64,000 nt of DNA from Triatoma infestans (GCA_011037195.1 JAAEAF010012626.1:124001-188000), one strand, 5' to 3'. Positions 23,277 through 34,119 are shown, numbered from the stretch's first letter. The notes: a model not told the origin generated them from the sequence alone. Program-made: numbers and translations.

Positions 23277-23525
23277 TTTTATTTTATTTTTTATTTTTAA
23301 TTTAAGCCGCTTCAACATCTATGGCACTAGCGCCCGGAGCATTCTCAGTGCACTGCCGGCCTCCTGACAGTGATCTTTAGCTACAGACAACACTGTCCAT
23401 CACCGAACAGTGAGCTATAGAGGCTTCTAGGAAGAAAAAATCTAAGGGTAGCACTGGACTCGAACCCGGGACCTCCGCGTGGGAGTCCAACGCGCTAACT
23501 CCCTCTAAAGCGCTCATCCCTTCCC
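23277..23525 (-). mobile_element. tRNA-derived SINE with 14-bp target duplication
   Basis: Best-preserved SINE of the window. On the minus strand it starts GGGATGAGCGCTTTAGAGGG and continues GTTAGCGCGTTGGACTCCCA (A-box region), with B-box GGTTCGAGTCC at about 23456-23466. The body has CCAGTGCTACCCTTAGATTT, AGCTCACTGTTCGGTGATGG and GGCAGTGCACTGAGAATGC, and the A-rich tail lies at 23277-23297. Both sides carry the same 14 bases TGTGTGTAAATAGT (23263-23276 and 23526-23539), the target-site duplication expected of LINE-driven insertion. Transcription would be by RNA polymerase III. It encodes no protein. Confidence 0.9.
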
Positions 23526-23654
23526 TGTGTGTAAATAGTATACGAAGTTTAATGAAAATTACGAAAAACTAAAAAAAAATTAATTTCGTACTTCTCTTGA
23601 TAATTTTTTTTTCGGAGGTTCCTGCGATTTTTGATTTTTGAGATATTTTCTTCA

Positions 23655-24062
23655 AACACAAGAGATAGAGAGAGAGAGAGAGAGAGAGACCCACACACAA
23701 ATATGCACACATAGAGACTCTGAGAGTGAGTGAGGCAGAGAGACACAGCACCCACAGAGAGAGCGGGATAGGAAGAAACAGAGAGAGAGAGTATGAAAGA
23801 GATACACACAGACACACAGATAGAGAGAGAGAGACATGCATCGACAATGAGAGAAGAGAGAGACGGACACATACAGAGAAAGAGGAAGAGAGAGAGAGAC
23901 ATACTCCCAGTGACACCGGGAGAGAGACACAGTGAGGGAGAGAGACTCCCAACACCCATCAACACTGACACATTCGCAATGTCACAAACACACACACGGA
24001 AAGAGAGAATGATACATGTACAAGAGAGAGTAAGAGTGTAAGAGAAACGCACACACTCACAC
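23655..24062. repeat. Complex GA/CA microsatellite
   Basis: About 400 bp of interrupted (GA)n, (CA)n and mixed GAGAGACACA tracts. Open frames in it on both strands are by-products of low complexity. Confidence 0.95.
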
Positions 24063-24239
24063 ATCATTTGCTGAAAACATTATTTTCTCTTTTGTAAGAG
24101 AAAGAGTAATTATAAAATTGCAGTCTTGTTTTATGCTACAACTGTGACAAGTCTTGTTTTGAGCTACAACTCTTAAGTATTATATTAACGCAACCCATTA
24201 ATTTTAAAATAACCCTACAAATAGTTGAGTATGGTTGAT

Positions 24240-24520
24240 TCAAGTATGGACCTTATGTTTTTGGCTCAGCCTTCTTAGTCTTACACTGCAGTATTGCAAG
24301 GTTAAAGTGAAGTAGACATTGTTGAAAAAAAAGTTGGGTCCGCAATGGTGGATAACATTTATGATTTTATCCGTCATAAAAGGATTTTGTTCCAGGCCGG
24401 TTTCGGATTCTCGTCTATCATCAGAGTAAGGTTTTAAATGAATCAACCACTGTGGTGCTTGATATAAACATCTAGTTGTAGTCATCTCTCTACACGAATT
24501 GATTTAAAACCTTACTCTAG
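24240..24520 (-). repeat. Repeat with ribozyme-like motif and palindrome
   Basis: The minus strand at 24426-24393 reads CTCTGATGATAGACGAGAAT then CCGAAACCGG, a decayed form of the motif at 4661-4703. Perfect inverted arms of 17 bp (AGAGTAAGGTTTTAAAT at 24423-24439 and its complement at 24502-24518) flank a 62-nt loop. The element is not identified. Confidence 0.5.
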
Positions 24521-25294
24521 TGATATAAAAACCTTAACTTTTTTTACCAAGTAGATATCTTGATATATAGGTCAATTGATAAAATAAAACTAAAAAAACT
24601 TAATTCACCCACACTCTAGCTAAACTAGGAGTAAGAGAAAGTAAAAAAAACGGTCAGTACTTTCTGAGTATTTCAATTAATAATTGGGTGTCGGTTTATC
24701 AGCATTAGTTTGCAAAATTAAATTGACTAATTTTTATCTAAGTATCTTGGATACTATCTGTCGATCCTTTTAAAGAAGAGAAATTATCTGCAATAACTCT
24801 AGAGGATGTTATTGAATTATATATATATATATATATAAATAGTATATATATGTACTTTTTTATATTTGATTCATACTGTTGCACTTATATATAAAGTTAA
24901 TCCTAAAGGATGTGAAGAAATCTATTAACTAATCTCTATTAAAGTATGATTTCCTGTACGGCAAGATAATAAAGGTGGTGCCGCTCCTTTAATGAAGTAA
25001 TATCCTCCAGATACGATTTCCTTTTTTTTTTTTCTATTTTTTGTTTTTGTTTTGTTTTTTATTCTACACACTGTACTACTTATCTTCTTCATTACATTCG
25101 TTTAATCTACAGTTTGCTGCAAATATGTACTGCTTACGGCTCTTTTACTCTGTCCTCCTTTTTAGTACTTTTTTTAAAATGAGAATTAAAGTTAAAAGAG
25201 AATTCTAGGACTGTTATTTCCTTTTATTATCAAAATAGCTTTTTGCTTTTTTCCTTCTTTATTGTAATTCCTTTTTAATTAGTTTGAACTCTTT
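24521..25294. other. AT-rich spacer
   Basis: (AT)n at 24817-24836 and T runs near 25021-25060. No gene or repeat family recognised. Confidence 0.5.
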
Positions 25295-26142
25295 ACGAGG
25301 AAGTACTTCGTTCAGGTCACATTTCTAAATTATGATTCCATCCGGATTCCTAGGATCCATAATGGGGGTCGTAAATAATTGCTTTTAGACTTTTCTGGTG
25401 TTTAATTGTATAATATTAAAGAGCATTAAAAGTATTGATAGGATTTCAAATTTGAAGAAAATTGATCAACTTGGAAGTGCAACTTTGGAGCACAGTAGTT
25501 TTCTAGGTTTTTCAGACATTTATTGAAGACTTTTATCGTCTCCATCGATTTTCTCTGAATTTGAAATGTTAGCTGTGCACATTAAAATATACCTCTTTCA
25601 TATGAAACATTTTGTGGCTCACAAATGGTTTTTGTGACATTCTGCAAAATCTGTAAATCGTTGCAGCCGCAAAGCTTGGCTGTGAATCGAGGTGATGTCT
25701 TCCGGACTTTATTGTAATGGATGTTAATTGAAGAATATGTGCTATGAAGGATGAAATACAACTAGTGACTCCACTAGTATTATATTTATGTTAGAGCAAT
25801 TAAACGTTGAGTGAAAATTCAAAAATTTAAAGGAAGTTTGCCTAGTAAGTGAACAATTTATTTATTACGGTTTATGAGGGATCAGGAGCGTTGTGCTTTC
25901 TTCTAAAGTGCCACTTCAGTAAAATGTAGGGTTTTACCGCCTACACAATATTAATATACATTCCTAGAATTTCAAATTTGAAAGAAATCAGTTAACCGGA
26001 AGTACGTCATTACAGAAAAAGTTGTGATTTTTTTGGGGGGGAATTTTCCCGAAAATGGCTACAAGGAGTTTCTTTAAACTTGGAATGCCCGCTGCCCAGA
26101 CAAAAACGTATCACTTTTATTTGAAAACATTTTTCCGTAATA
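25295..26142 (+). repeat. Family A copy, diverged
   Basis: TTACGAGGAAGTACTTCG at 25293, then TTGGAAGTGCAACTTTGG near 25470 and a unit starting ACCGGAAGTACGTCATTACA at 25995 followed by CCCGAAAATGGCTACAAGGA and CACTTTTATTTGAAAACATT. Plus strand; the left part is weak. Confidence 0.65.
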
Positions 26143-26320
26143 ATTGATTTGAGAAGGGTTTTGAAATTCTGTCGATTTGTTCTAATTAACATTTGCATAA
26201 GCTTTGTTGGTTTTGACATAGGGCGCTTCACATAAAGCCGCTCAAGTATATAAGTAAAATACCCACCATCTTTTTTTTTTTTATGGCCAACTCAACTTAA
26301 CATTGTAAACGTTGCAATGT
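26143..26320 (+). repeat. Direct repeat, copy 1
   Basis: Matches 27695-27891: both hold GACATAGGGCGCTTCACATA, AAGCCGCTCA(A/G)GTATA and CAACTCAACTTAA(C/T)ATTG. Over the first 127 bp I count eight differences (about 94% identity). Family not recognised. Confidence 0.85.
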
Positions 26321-27210
26321 TGATTTTTTTTTTTTTTTAAAAGAACATCCGGTCCAATTTCAATTCTTATTTTAAAAGAAGTATTAACCCTTTCGATTTC
26401 TGACACCACAACATTTACCCACTTTGTTAGAATTTCCCCTTTAAACGAGTCTGTAAAAAAAAAAAGGCCTACTCTCTTAGAAGGGTTACTTACTGGTTTC
26501 TTAAACTGACCCCTAAATGACCTAACTTCACATACCCTTGGGATTTGAAAAGCGGTAGGAAACTAGTAGCTGACTGGTTTGGTCACACGCTTGTGAGCTT
26601 CTATTACTTGGCCCCTTTCATATTGAGTAGATTATGTTTGCTTTCTATAACTGGCCTATATTATTTTGTTTTCTTGCCTACTTTTATAGATGAGAGTGTT
26701 CCATTTTCTTCAATTTTATGACATTATTTTAGAATTTGTTTTAAATAAATTTTGTTGGTATATAAATGCTCTAACTAAAATAAACATAAAGGCAGAGAGA
26801 GAGAGAGAGAAACAGAAAGTCCATTGAAAGAAATAGTTGTGTTTCATTTCCAACAGAAATTCTATTAATATGCAAGTAGCATCTGTGAGCTGACTGTAAA
26901 CTTAAGAGAATACCGGAGTTTAGATTGTGTCTAGAGATTAAACGTTATTAGCATAACATTTTTAGCTATCCAATATTTACATATTGGATTCTCTACCGGG
27001 ATTGATATTTGGTAAAGAATGTACGGTAGATAAACCAAGAATACGAATTATGTAAAGTTTCAGCGAATAATTTAATGCAAGGGAGTGTAATAGATTATAT
27101 TTTTATTTATAAAAATTAAATAGCAGGAAAACCATTTCATGTTTATTATTAAATTTAGGATTAATTATGAAGAAGCTTAAGGTTTTTTTAATGATAATAG
27201 AAAGTGACCC
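26321..27210. other. Spacer, nothing recognised
   Basis: T run at 26324-26338, short (GA)n near 26801, otherwise AT-rich with no family match. Confidence 0.5.
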
Positions 27211-27615
27211 TTTTATTCGCCCTGTCCTGATATATGCCTCCGAAACGTGGACCATCACAAAAACCGGTGAGAACACGACTTGGCGTCGTAGAACAAACAG
27301 GGAGCTGTATGCTCTGATGAAGGAGCCGAATATTGTAGCCTGGATAAAGCTGAACAGGCTCAGATGGGCTGGACACGTTGCGAGATTGGGGCAGGAAGAA
27401 ATTCCATACAAGCTATTACAGGAAACCCCTGACCGCAAGAGGAGGATTGGGAGACCGAAACTGAGGTGGCTGGATAGCGTGACGCAGGATGCCAGGCAGC
27501 TACTGCGTACTAGGAACTGGATGGCGGCTGCAAGAGAGAGGGACGACTGGCGGAATAAGATCGAGGAGGCCAAGACCCAGCTAACTGGGTTGTAGTGCCA
27601 ATGATGATGATGATG
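27211..27615 (+). mobile_element. 5'-truncated LINE insertion, open C-terminal frame
   Basis: An open frame runs without a break to a TAG at 27593-27595. It reads RPVLIYASETWTITKTGENT, WIKLNRLRWAGHVARLG, GRPKLRWLDSVTQDARQL and ERDDWRNKIEEAKTQLTGL. This is the C-terminal region of an RTE-like LINE polymerase of insect type (RPVLxYGxETW..LRWAGHVxRM..RWLDxVxxDA..W..xxxEAKxxxGL). Between GENT and TWRRRTNRELYA the usual ERKxLRxIYG segment is missing, an in-frame deletion. The 3' end is ATGATGATGATG. Twelve identical bases, AGAAAGTGACCC, flank it at 27199-27210 and 27616-27627, a clean target-site duplication. The catalytic domain is absent, so it is a dead but fairly young copy. Confidence 0.9.
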
Positions 27616-27694
27616 AGAAAGTGACCCGAACTGGCAGTAAACTCAGAATTTACTTTTTCGTTTCTACTAAAGGTATAAGAAGTTATTATGGCCA

Positions 27695-27891
27695 TTGATT
27701 TGAGAAGGGTTTTGAAGTTCTGTCGATTCGTTCTAATTAAAATTTGCATAAGTTTTGTTGATTTTGACATAGGGCGCTTCACATAAAGCCGCTCAGGTAT
27801 ACAAGTAAAGTACCCACCATCTTTATGTTTATCTTTATGTATTTATAGTTGAGTTATGGCCAACTCAACTTAATATTGTAAACGTTGCAAT
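27695..27891 (+). repeat. Direct repeat, copy 2
   Basis: Second copy of 26143-26320, with about 20 extra bases (ATGTTTATCTTTATGTATTT) replacing a T run. It contains the small palindrome AGTTGAGTT-atggcc-AACTCAACT. Confidence 0.85.
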
Positions 27892-28299
27892 TTACCCTCT
27901 ATATAGAGGGTAGAGTGTCCGGACGAAAACCGATAATTGTTTATAGCGTGATGAGTGTAGAATGTTGTAGCATTGGTTGTTGTGAGTCGTCGGAAGAGAG
28001 AGTAATATGACTAGTTCTTATTAATATGACAAGAACTTTTACTTGTTCTAACAGTGGTGAGCTAGTGTAGCCAGCGAGGAAGTTTTCTAGGTTGAAGCTG
28101 ATGTAGCGATTGATCTTTACTCTATGAATCAAGCTTATTTGGTGATTGACTCCTAGCCTTCAACGTTGATTCGATGATTGATCTCTTCGCAATTTACAAC
28201 TTGAAGAACCATCCAAATTCCCATAAAATGGATCTGGTCGCAGAATAAACTGGAGTGCCTCTAGTTTATCCCATACATAGCCCCTGATTTCGTCCTAAT
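27892..28299. other. Unassigned spacer
   Basis: Slightly less AT-rich than average. A minus frame at 27941-28132 has no recognisable domain. Nothing supported. Confidence 0.4.
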
Positions 28300-28398
28300 T
28301 CCGTTAACTCGAAGTCCACGTTATGAATAAGTTTTTTTTTTAAACAAATTTTTTGAAAACTGCTTCGATAATTTGCTTTAAACTTGCTATTCTAACAG

Positions 28399-28430
<32 letters not shown>

Positions 28431-28740
28431 TAGAAGTTTTATTTCAATCATTTATCTAGGAAAATTAATTTTTTGAAGTTCTGGGTGAGCTACATTCCAG
28501 TGCAATGTACGGTTCTAATCACTTATATAATGTTAGGATAGATAACATTCTTTGCTAAAGTTCCGGATTATAAGAGTAACGGTTTACCCGGTTAGTGAGA
28601 CTTTAACGAATAGTATCTGCCATTTCCTAGATTTGTTGGAAAATAGCTCCAATGATTTGCTTTAAAATCTGAATTTGTCAATTGCATACATCACTTTTAT
28701 TTAAAAACATTTTTTTGAACAATAAAAAAATTTATAGAGG
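28300..28740 (+). repeat. Family A fragment with (TA)(GA) microsatellite
   Basis: CCGTTAACTCGAAGTCCACG, GAAAACTGCTTCGATAATTT, a (TA)n(GA)n tract at 28400-28430 and AGAAGTTTTATTTCAATCAT; a second unit near 28580-28720 has GTTTACCCGGTTAGTGAGAC and TCACTTTTATTTAAAAACAT. Diverged. Confidence 0.6.
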
Positions 28741-30289
28741 TTAGGAAAATTCGAGATGTTAGACTTATTTAGGGTAGTAACTGTGTAATAAGAGCTAACA
28801 AGTATAATGTACGGTTGGCTCTCCACCACCTGTAATTTACAATATAACATAAAGAGCAATAAAACGTTTAGTCAACATTTTATGTAAGAAGAAAATTTGT
28901 CATTTAGAATCTGAAAAGGGCCATTGTATTAAGGGAAAGTCGCGTATATCAGATTTATACATATTGGTGTGTGTATTGATATATATATATATGTATATAT
29001 ATACAAAGAATCTATAGATTTGAATATTTTACAAATTATCGATTTTAGAAATGATTATCCAAATTGAAATTTTGTTTGTTAATAGATTTTAGATAGTACC
29101 ATTTATAAATAGCAGTCAGTTATAAAGAAGTGAGAAATTTATCAGCACACTAACAAAATAATAGTAGAGTAATAGCTGGCGTTCTTAATTATAGTTTTTA
29201 AAAGTTTCTATAGTAAAATTATTATCAATAAAATTAAAAATATTACCACACAAATAAAACTATAAATATAATACCTTTTTATGAATTAAAACCTTTCATT
29301 AGTGGTCAGCAGGCTTCAAATTATATAAGATGTATGGACGACAGAAGAGTGTAAAATAAGTTTAGTTATAGTAATTTGCGGCCAAAGGCAGGTGCTTTTT
29401 AATTTCTTTTTGTTTTCTTGTTTTTGTTTCAAAGAATATTCTACCAATGGTTACTAGATCCAGTTCTTATAGATCTGTTCCAGTTTAGGCATCTCGTGCA
29501 CACTCTTCACCATACAAATTTCAATATTAATTGTCAGTAATTTTATTAATAATTCTTTTATTTTCATTTCCTTAGTTATTTAATTGTTTCTTGTTTTCTT
29601 TAATTTATAAAAATATAACCTTATTATTATAGTTATATTTTTCAAAAATTTAATTGCAAGGATGAACTGTTTCTCCGATATCTTAGTAGTATAATTATGT
29701 TACATTTAAGTTTTATAAATTATTGTTTTCAATTCTTTGTATTTCTGAATTATTATTAGCTCAGTGGCTTTTTTCTAAAACATCAAAAAATTTCTAATTT
29801 TAAATTTTTTTAATTTATTTAACATTAACGCGTTATTTATTTTAATGAACAGTGTTCCAGAACAGAAACCTTTCTGTTCATTTTAGTATAGAACTAAAAT
29901 CAGTTTAAACTTCTACAGGTTATCTTCTCATCTTCTGAAGTTTTGATTGCAGCTGATTTTCTTCTCCTTCCCTTCTCCCTTTTTACTATTTATTTTCATC
30001 TGCTGAATACAGTGCTAATTTATTTTTGCAGTAGTTCATTCTTCGTGTATAATTTCTAATTCTGATTGTAAGTTAGATGTGTAAGTTAGAAAAATATAAG
30101 TACCTTTGAGATTTTCGAAATAAAGTTTTAAATGCAAAATACATATTTTTAAATGCAAAATACAACAAAGAGGTTTTTAGAAAAACTGGTTCTCTCATTC
30201 CCCCCCCCCAACATATGTGTGTGTGTGGTCGCGTATTTTATGTGTGATACCTGCATATTAAAAAACAGGAAAGCCAAGGAAGTCAAACT
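28741..30289. other. AT-rich spacer
   Basis: (AT)n near 28980-29004, no gene and no clear family member. Confidence 0.5.
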
Positions 30290-30560
30290 TCATATTTATT
30301 AGGATACCATAATAGTAATACGACAATTACATTTTAGTCAATATTAGTTAACCGGAAGTATAATCTCATTAAATGGATTTCTAAATTTTCTAAATTTTTT
30401 TTCTAAAACAATGCCAATGATTTTCATTAAACCTTGGTATGATTATATATATATTGATTGATCTACAACTTTGATTGCAAACATTTTTTTCGAAAAAAAT
30501 CATTTTTAGGCGGTTAAAGGCTTTATGTTTTTAGGTTATTGTACTATAAAGTACTATTTT
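30290..30560 (+). repeat. Family A fragment
   Basis: AGTTAACCGGAAGTATAATC at about 30347, then CAATGATTTTCATTAAACCT and TTGATTGCAAACATTTTTTT. One unit only. Confidence 0.65.
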
Positions 30561-30889
30561 TATATTTTACTGTACTGAAAGTCGTATGATTATATGTTTG
30601 AAAGGTTACATTTTTTCTAAATTAAAATAAAGTAATTTACACGGACAAAGTAATTTATTGGCTTTCTCAATGGGACACCCTAGCGAGATCACTATTCCTT
30701 TTTTCTCACGTTTTCACCACGCGATTTTTTTTTTTTGTAATTAATTTTAATTTTTAAATAATTTTATAATCTAATATATATAGATAAATTTATTACATAT
30801 TCAGTTGTATTAACTAAAAATTTATTTCCATTTAAAAAAAAAAAAAAAAAAAAAGAGGAAGAAATTGAGAGAAGATATATGGCGAGTAA
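30561..30889. other. AT-rich spacer with poly-A
   Basis: Poly-T at 30727-30736 and poly-A at 30833-30854. No gene seen. Confidence 0.5.
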
Positions 30890-31640
30890 TATTGGTGTCT
30901 CATCCCTGTTGACTAGTTCCAGGAGTGTAGTTTGAGAGCGGTGAACCTGCTGTTGGACACAATATGAATACTATGTATGGGCACTGGCTGCACAACCACC
31001 ACCACTTAGTTCTGTATTTTCTATGTGTTATTTGCCCTTCATCTCGCTTGTGTGTAAAGTATGCCCTTTAGGGAGGATTTCACTGCAGTGGCCAGGTCTA
31101 ACTAGAGAGTGAGCGGTTGCTGGGGGAGGGGTGTGGAGGCGTATCTCTTTTTTATTTTTATTTTTTAAATAAATAAAATCGCTGAAATTGCTTTAACAGC
31201 AGCCGTTACTTCACTAAGTCCTGCGCTATGCTTACACACGGGCACACACAGACTCCACTTATATTTGGTACTAGCATTATACATTGCCGCGGCCAGTATT
31301 ATACCAAGAGAGAAACAGTTTGGCCCTCTCTACATCTCTCCGTACTCACAAATCCACCTCCCCTATATATTTATTTTTCTTTTTTTTTTTTTTTTTTTTT
31401 TTAGTCGCGTCACTCTCCAGACTAGTATGTGATCGATCAGAATCAGTGACGTGGCAATATGGCTGCCGTCCTGGTGTACAAAGTTGTCACGCCTCTTTTT
31501 ACACACAGAAAACAACTAACAACCCCCCCGGAGCTACCACAACCCGCTCGCTGCCAACCACTCGGTGGGTTTGGTGGTAGGTACTTCTTTTCACTAGACG
31601 GTCGGCTGGAAAGTGGGAGTTGCATGTGGGGATAGGCTGT
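30890..31640 (+). promoter_or_regulatory. GC-richer island with possible promoter
   Basis: Unique in the window and much less AT-rich than average, interrupted by a T run at 31380-31402. It carries CAGTGACGTGG (CRE-like) at about 31444-31454 immediately before CAATATGGCTGCC at 31455-31467, a YY1-like word around an ATG. Short promoters of this kind, with YY1 over the start codon, are known in animals. There is no experimental evidence here. Confidence 0.35.
31459..31635 (+). CDS. Possible first coding exon, hypothetical
   Basis: An ATG in strong context (CAATATGG) opens 58 codons: MAAVLVYKVVTPLFTHRKQL, TTPPELPQPARCQPLGGFGG, then RYFFSLDGRLESGSCMWG and TAG. The first 40 residues lie in the GC-rich part. 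Possible splice donors are GTG-GTAGGT (exon end 31576) and TAG-GTACTT (exon end 31580), which would cut the frame before the weaker tail. I do not recognise the protein and can find no second exon or acceptor. The T-rich 31380-31402 tract argues against continuous transcription-unit sequence but not against a start downstream. Coding status is inference. Confidence 0.25.
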   Translation: MAAVLVYKVVTPLFTHRKQLTTPPELPQPARCQPLGGFGGRYFFSLDGRLESGSCMWG

Positions 31641-31949
31641 TATTATGTTGAAAAATGCATTTTCTAAAAAGAAGTGCATATAATGAAAACGGGGAGAGTA
31701 AAGGTATACATGCTAATGATATTCATCAGAGAAGATTGTTACTGAAGAAATAATGTGAACAATAATTCAGAAGTGGTTGTTAATGTTTTTTAAATATATC
31801 TCTGGTCGGCAAACAGAGATGCTAATAATTATTGATCTATTTAAACCTAAATTCACAGAAAAACTAGTACTGCAAAAACTTCGTGTTGAGCTTGAAAACT
31901 GTGTAATTGAAAATTTAAAAAATATTTTCCTTAAAATCCATTTTAAAGT
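31641..31949. other. Spacer
   Basis: AT-rich, no family match. A frame at 31777-32022 partly overlaps family A and is not credible. Confidence 0.45.
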
Positions 31950-32597
31950 AAAAAAAATTGGTGTGAAACACTCACACGAATTTCTCTTATTGCTGTTAGT
32001 AAAATTGTACTTACATAAGTGACAAATTTTATTGATTTTATTTTCAAATTGTTCTTATTGTGATAACATTAAACATAGAGATAGTGGGGAATGAGTGCCT
32101 ACCCAGGCAGGTAGTAAACAAGTGATTACATTATAGTATGTAGCGTGATTTAAAATAGCAGTTTAGAGAAAAGCATAACTCCACCCCTACCCCAAAACCT
32201 CTTTTAACTGAATTTTCCCGGAAAAATATTTTAGGTGTCCGTATATGTAGCTAATTTTCATATTTAAAGAAAATCGAGGAGCCATTTTCGAGAAAATTTC
32301 AAAAACTGAACAATCCATTCATCAGTAAAGTGGTATTTTTAGTTGATCGATTTTTACTAAAATCTTATTGGCCAAGGCCCCTGGTTGAACTTAAACGAAA
32401 AATCGAGTTTGAACTTTCTACGATTTTTTCTTTTTTTGAATTATGTACCGCGCACACACACACACACACACCTCAGTTTCTAAAAACTACTTTCCCAGAC
32501 TTCACTGAAAATGTATATTTCCAGTGAAAACTTAATATCGAAATTTGACACGATTGCAATACTTTCTCTTTTAGTAGTAAGAAAAAGTAAAAACTGT
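31950..32597 (-). repeat. Family A, end-to-end but internally short
   Basis: The right end is at 31951-31995 (AAAAAAATTGGTGTGAAACA, CTCACACGAATTTCTCTTAT) and the left end at 32570-32595 with TACTTTCTCTTTTAGTAGTA. Inside it has CCGGAAAAATATTTTAGGTG, GAGCCATTTTCGAGAAAATT, a (CA)n at 32449-32470 and TTTCTAAAAACTACTTT. Only one CCGGAAGT-type unit remains, giving about 645 bp against about 990 bp for full copies. Both ends are present. Confidence 0.8.
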
Positions 32598-33466
32598 CAA
32601 CATTTATCAGCACAGCGAAATCTTAATAATGTGAAAAAAAGTTAGCACGAAATCTCTTTCTACTTCCATTTAATAAATTGTTATAATAACACCAGCAATA
32701 ATTTTTAACACCTAGTTGTTAACAATTAATTATATAAATGGTACTAAGTAGAAAAATCATATTAATAATGACTGCTCAGGGTAGGTTTTATTTTACGTTT
32801 AGTTTGATTGTTTTAATAGTTTTTATCCCTTTCATTCTTTTTTTCAAACTTCTACCTTATATGATATATATCCATCTTTACTCACCATTCGGCTGTAATT
32901 ATAATTCAAAAAAAGAGAAAAAAAAAATGGAATCACGTGATGATAAAATGAGACAGGTTAGGTATGTAGTTCTTGAAATAAAATTGCCAACATTACTAAT
33001 AAGTCGGTCATGATATTATAATAAGGAATAGCGTTATGGTTCGTACACGATATCAATACCATTTTAATGAAATCCTTGATTATATTTAACAACATAATTG
33101 TTATACCGTGTAAAATGGTATAATTGTAAGTACATTTCGTGTCTATAGCAGTTTAACTTTACAGTCATCCAGAGAGAAGGGGAAAAAATCCTGTAGTAAA
33201 GAATAAATAAATTATCAGATTTTTCCACTTTTTTTTATATATTTTACTTCTTCTTTTAAATGCAAAATTATTTTAATTTAATTAATAATTTATCAATTTA
33301 ATGAAATAATCAATCATTAATTTAACAGGGTTTTTTTAACTCTTTTTTTTCTCTTTTCTACTTCAGAAAAAGATGTCACTCTCGTAATCCGTATTTGGAT
33401 CTTTTCCGACAGTTTAGAGTGAATCTTCTGAAGTTTTTGCGAACTTTGTTCAATTAGAACTGAAAG
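32598..33466. other. AT-rich spacer
   Basis: No repeat family or gene supported. The frame at 32738-33013 is hydrophobic and AT-driven. Confidence 0.5.
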
Positions 33467-33960
33467 AAATCTGCTCTGAACTCTCACACAAATTCTCTTA
33501 TTGCATTCCTCACGTTCCTATTGGTCAAGTTTTCTTCAAACCTATTATTATTAGAACATATTAAATTCTCATAAAAGTGATGGAACTGTTCAGTATGTTT
33601 ATATGATTTGTTGGAGAGGATCTAATCTCCACCGTTTCATCAATAAACTACTAAAATTTATTTTCTCGCAAAAACCATTTTCAATAAATGTGAGAAATGT
33701 AGTAAATTCAAAAGAGAAGTAAGAATAAATCCAAAATATGTGTAGGAAGTATACATAGTTTAAACAGTTTAAACAACTTTAATGTTGTTGTCGACACAGT
33801 GAAAAACTGAAAAACTTATTTACTAAAATGACATTTCTGGACCTTAGTTCTTCTCTTAATGTAAGTTTTTCAACAAAGAGATCTTTGAAGAAAATTTCGT
33901 AAGTTAGTACAGAATGTGTTCCTACTTTTTTTGATTGAGGAAACTGAAATGTTTGCAGTC
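33467..33960 (-). repeat. Family A right-end fragment, diverged
   Basis: GAACTCTCACACAAATTCTC at about 33479 resembles the right-end hairpin region. Weak landmarks follow (AAAGTGATGGAACTG, GACATTTCTGGACCTTAG). Low resolution. Confidence 0.45.
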
Positions 33961-33990
33961 ATATGATCTTTTAGGTTCCGCGGTCATTTT

Positions 33991-34060
33991 CATGAAAAAC
34001 ACTCGAGTTTGCTAGAAACACTGACGCGGTTTCAACCCGGAAACTTAAGTGTTTTCCATG
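33991..34060. repeat. Inverted repeat, 20-bp arms
   Basis: CATGAAAAACACTCGAGTTT (33991-34010) and AAACTTAAGTGTTTTCCATG (34041-34060) are complementary at 17 of 20 positions. The right arm and the preceding GACGCGGTTTCAACCCGG recur at 63762-63801. Confidence 0.7.
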
Positions 34061-34119
34061 TATGGATGGACTTACTAAATCATACTTGGAGTGTATGGGC
34101 AAGTATCTCAGTATCTCAG

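Larger units (their letters stand above)
22860..24110 (-). repeat. Family A copy interrupted by a SINE and expanded microsatellite
   Basis: Minus-strand family A pieces lie either side of the SINE at 23277-23525. Left part: TTTTCGAGAACATTCC, CCCATTTCCGGTTAACTGA, CATTTTCGTAAAAATGTTTC. Right part: AATGAAAATTACGAAAAACT, TTTTTGATTTTTGAGATATT, then about 400 bp of GA/CA microsatellite and TTTGCTGAAAACATTATTTT with a left-end palindrome CTCTTTTGTAAGAGAAAGAG. The element continues across the SINE, so the SINE is younger. Confidence 0.8.

Noticed and set aside
23549..24067. Frames of up to 172 codons on both strands
   Set aside because: They translate the GA/CA microsatellite and family A, with no real protein composition.
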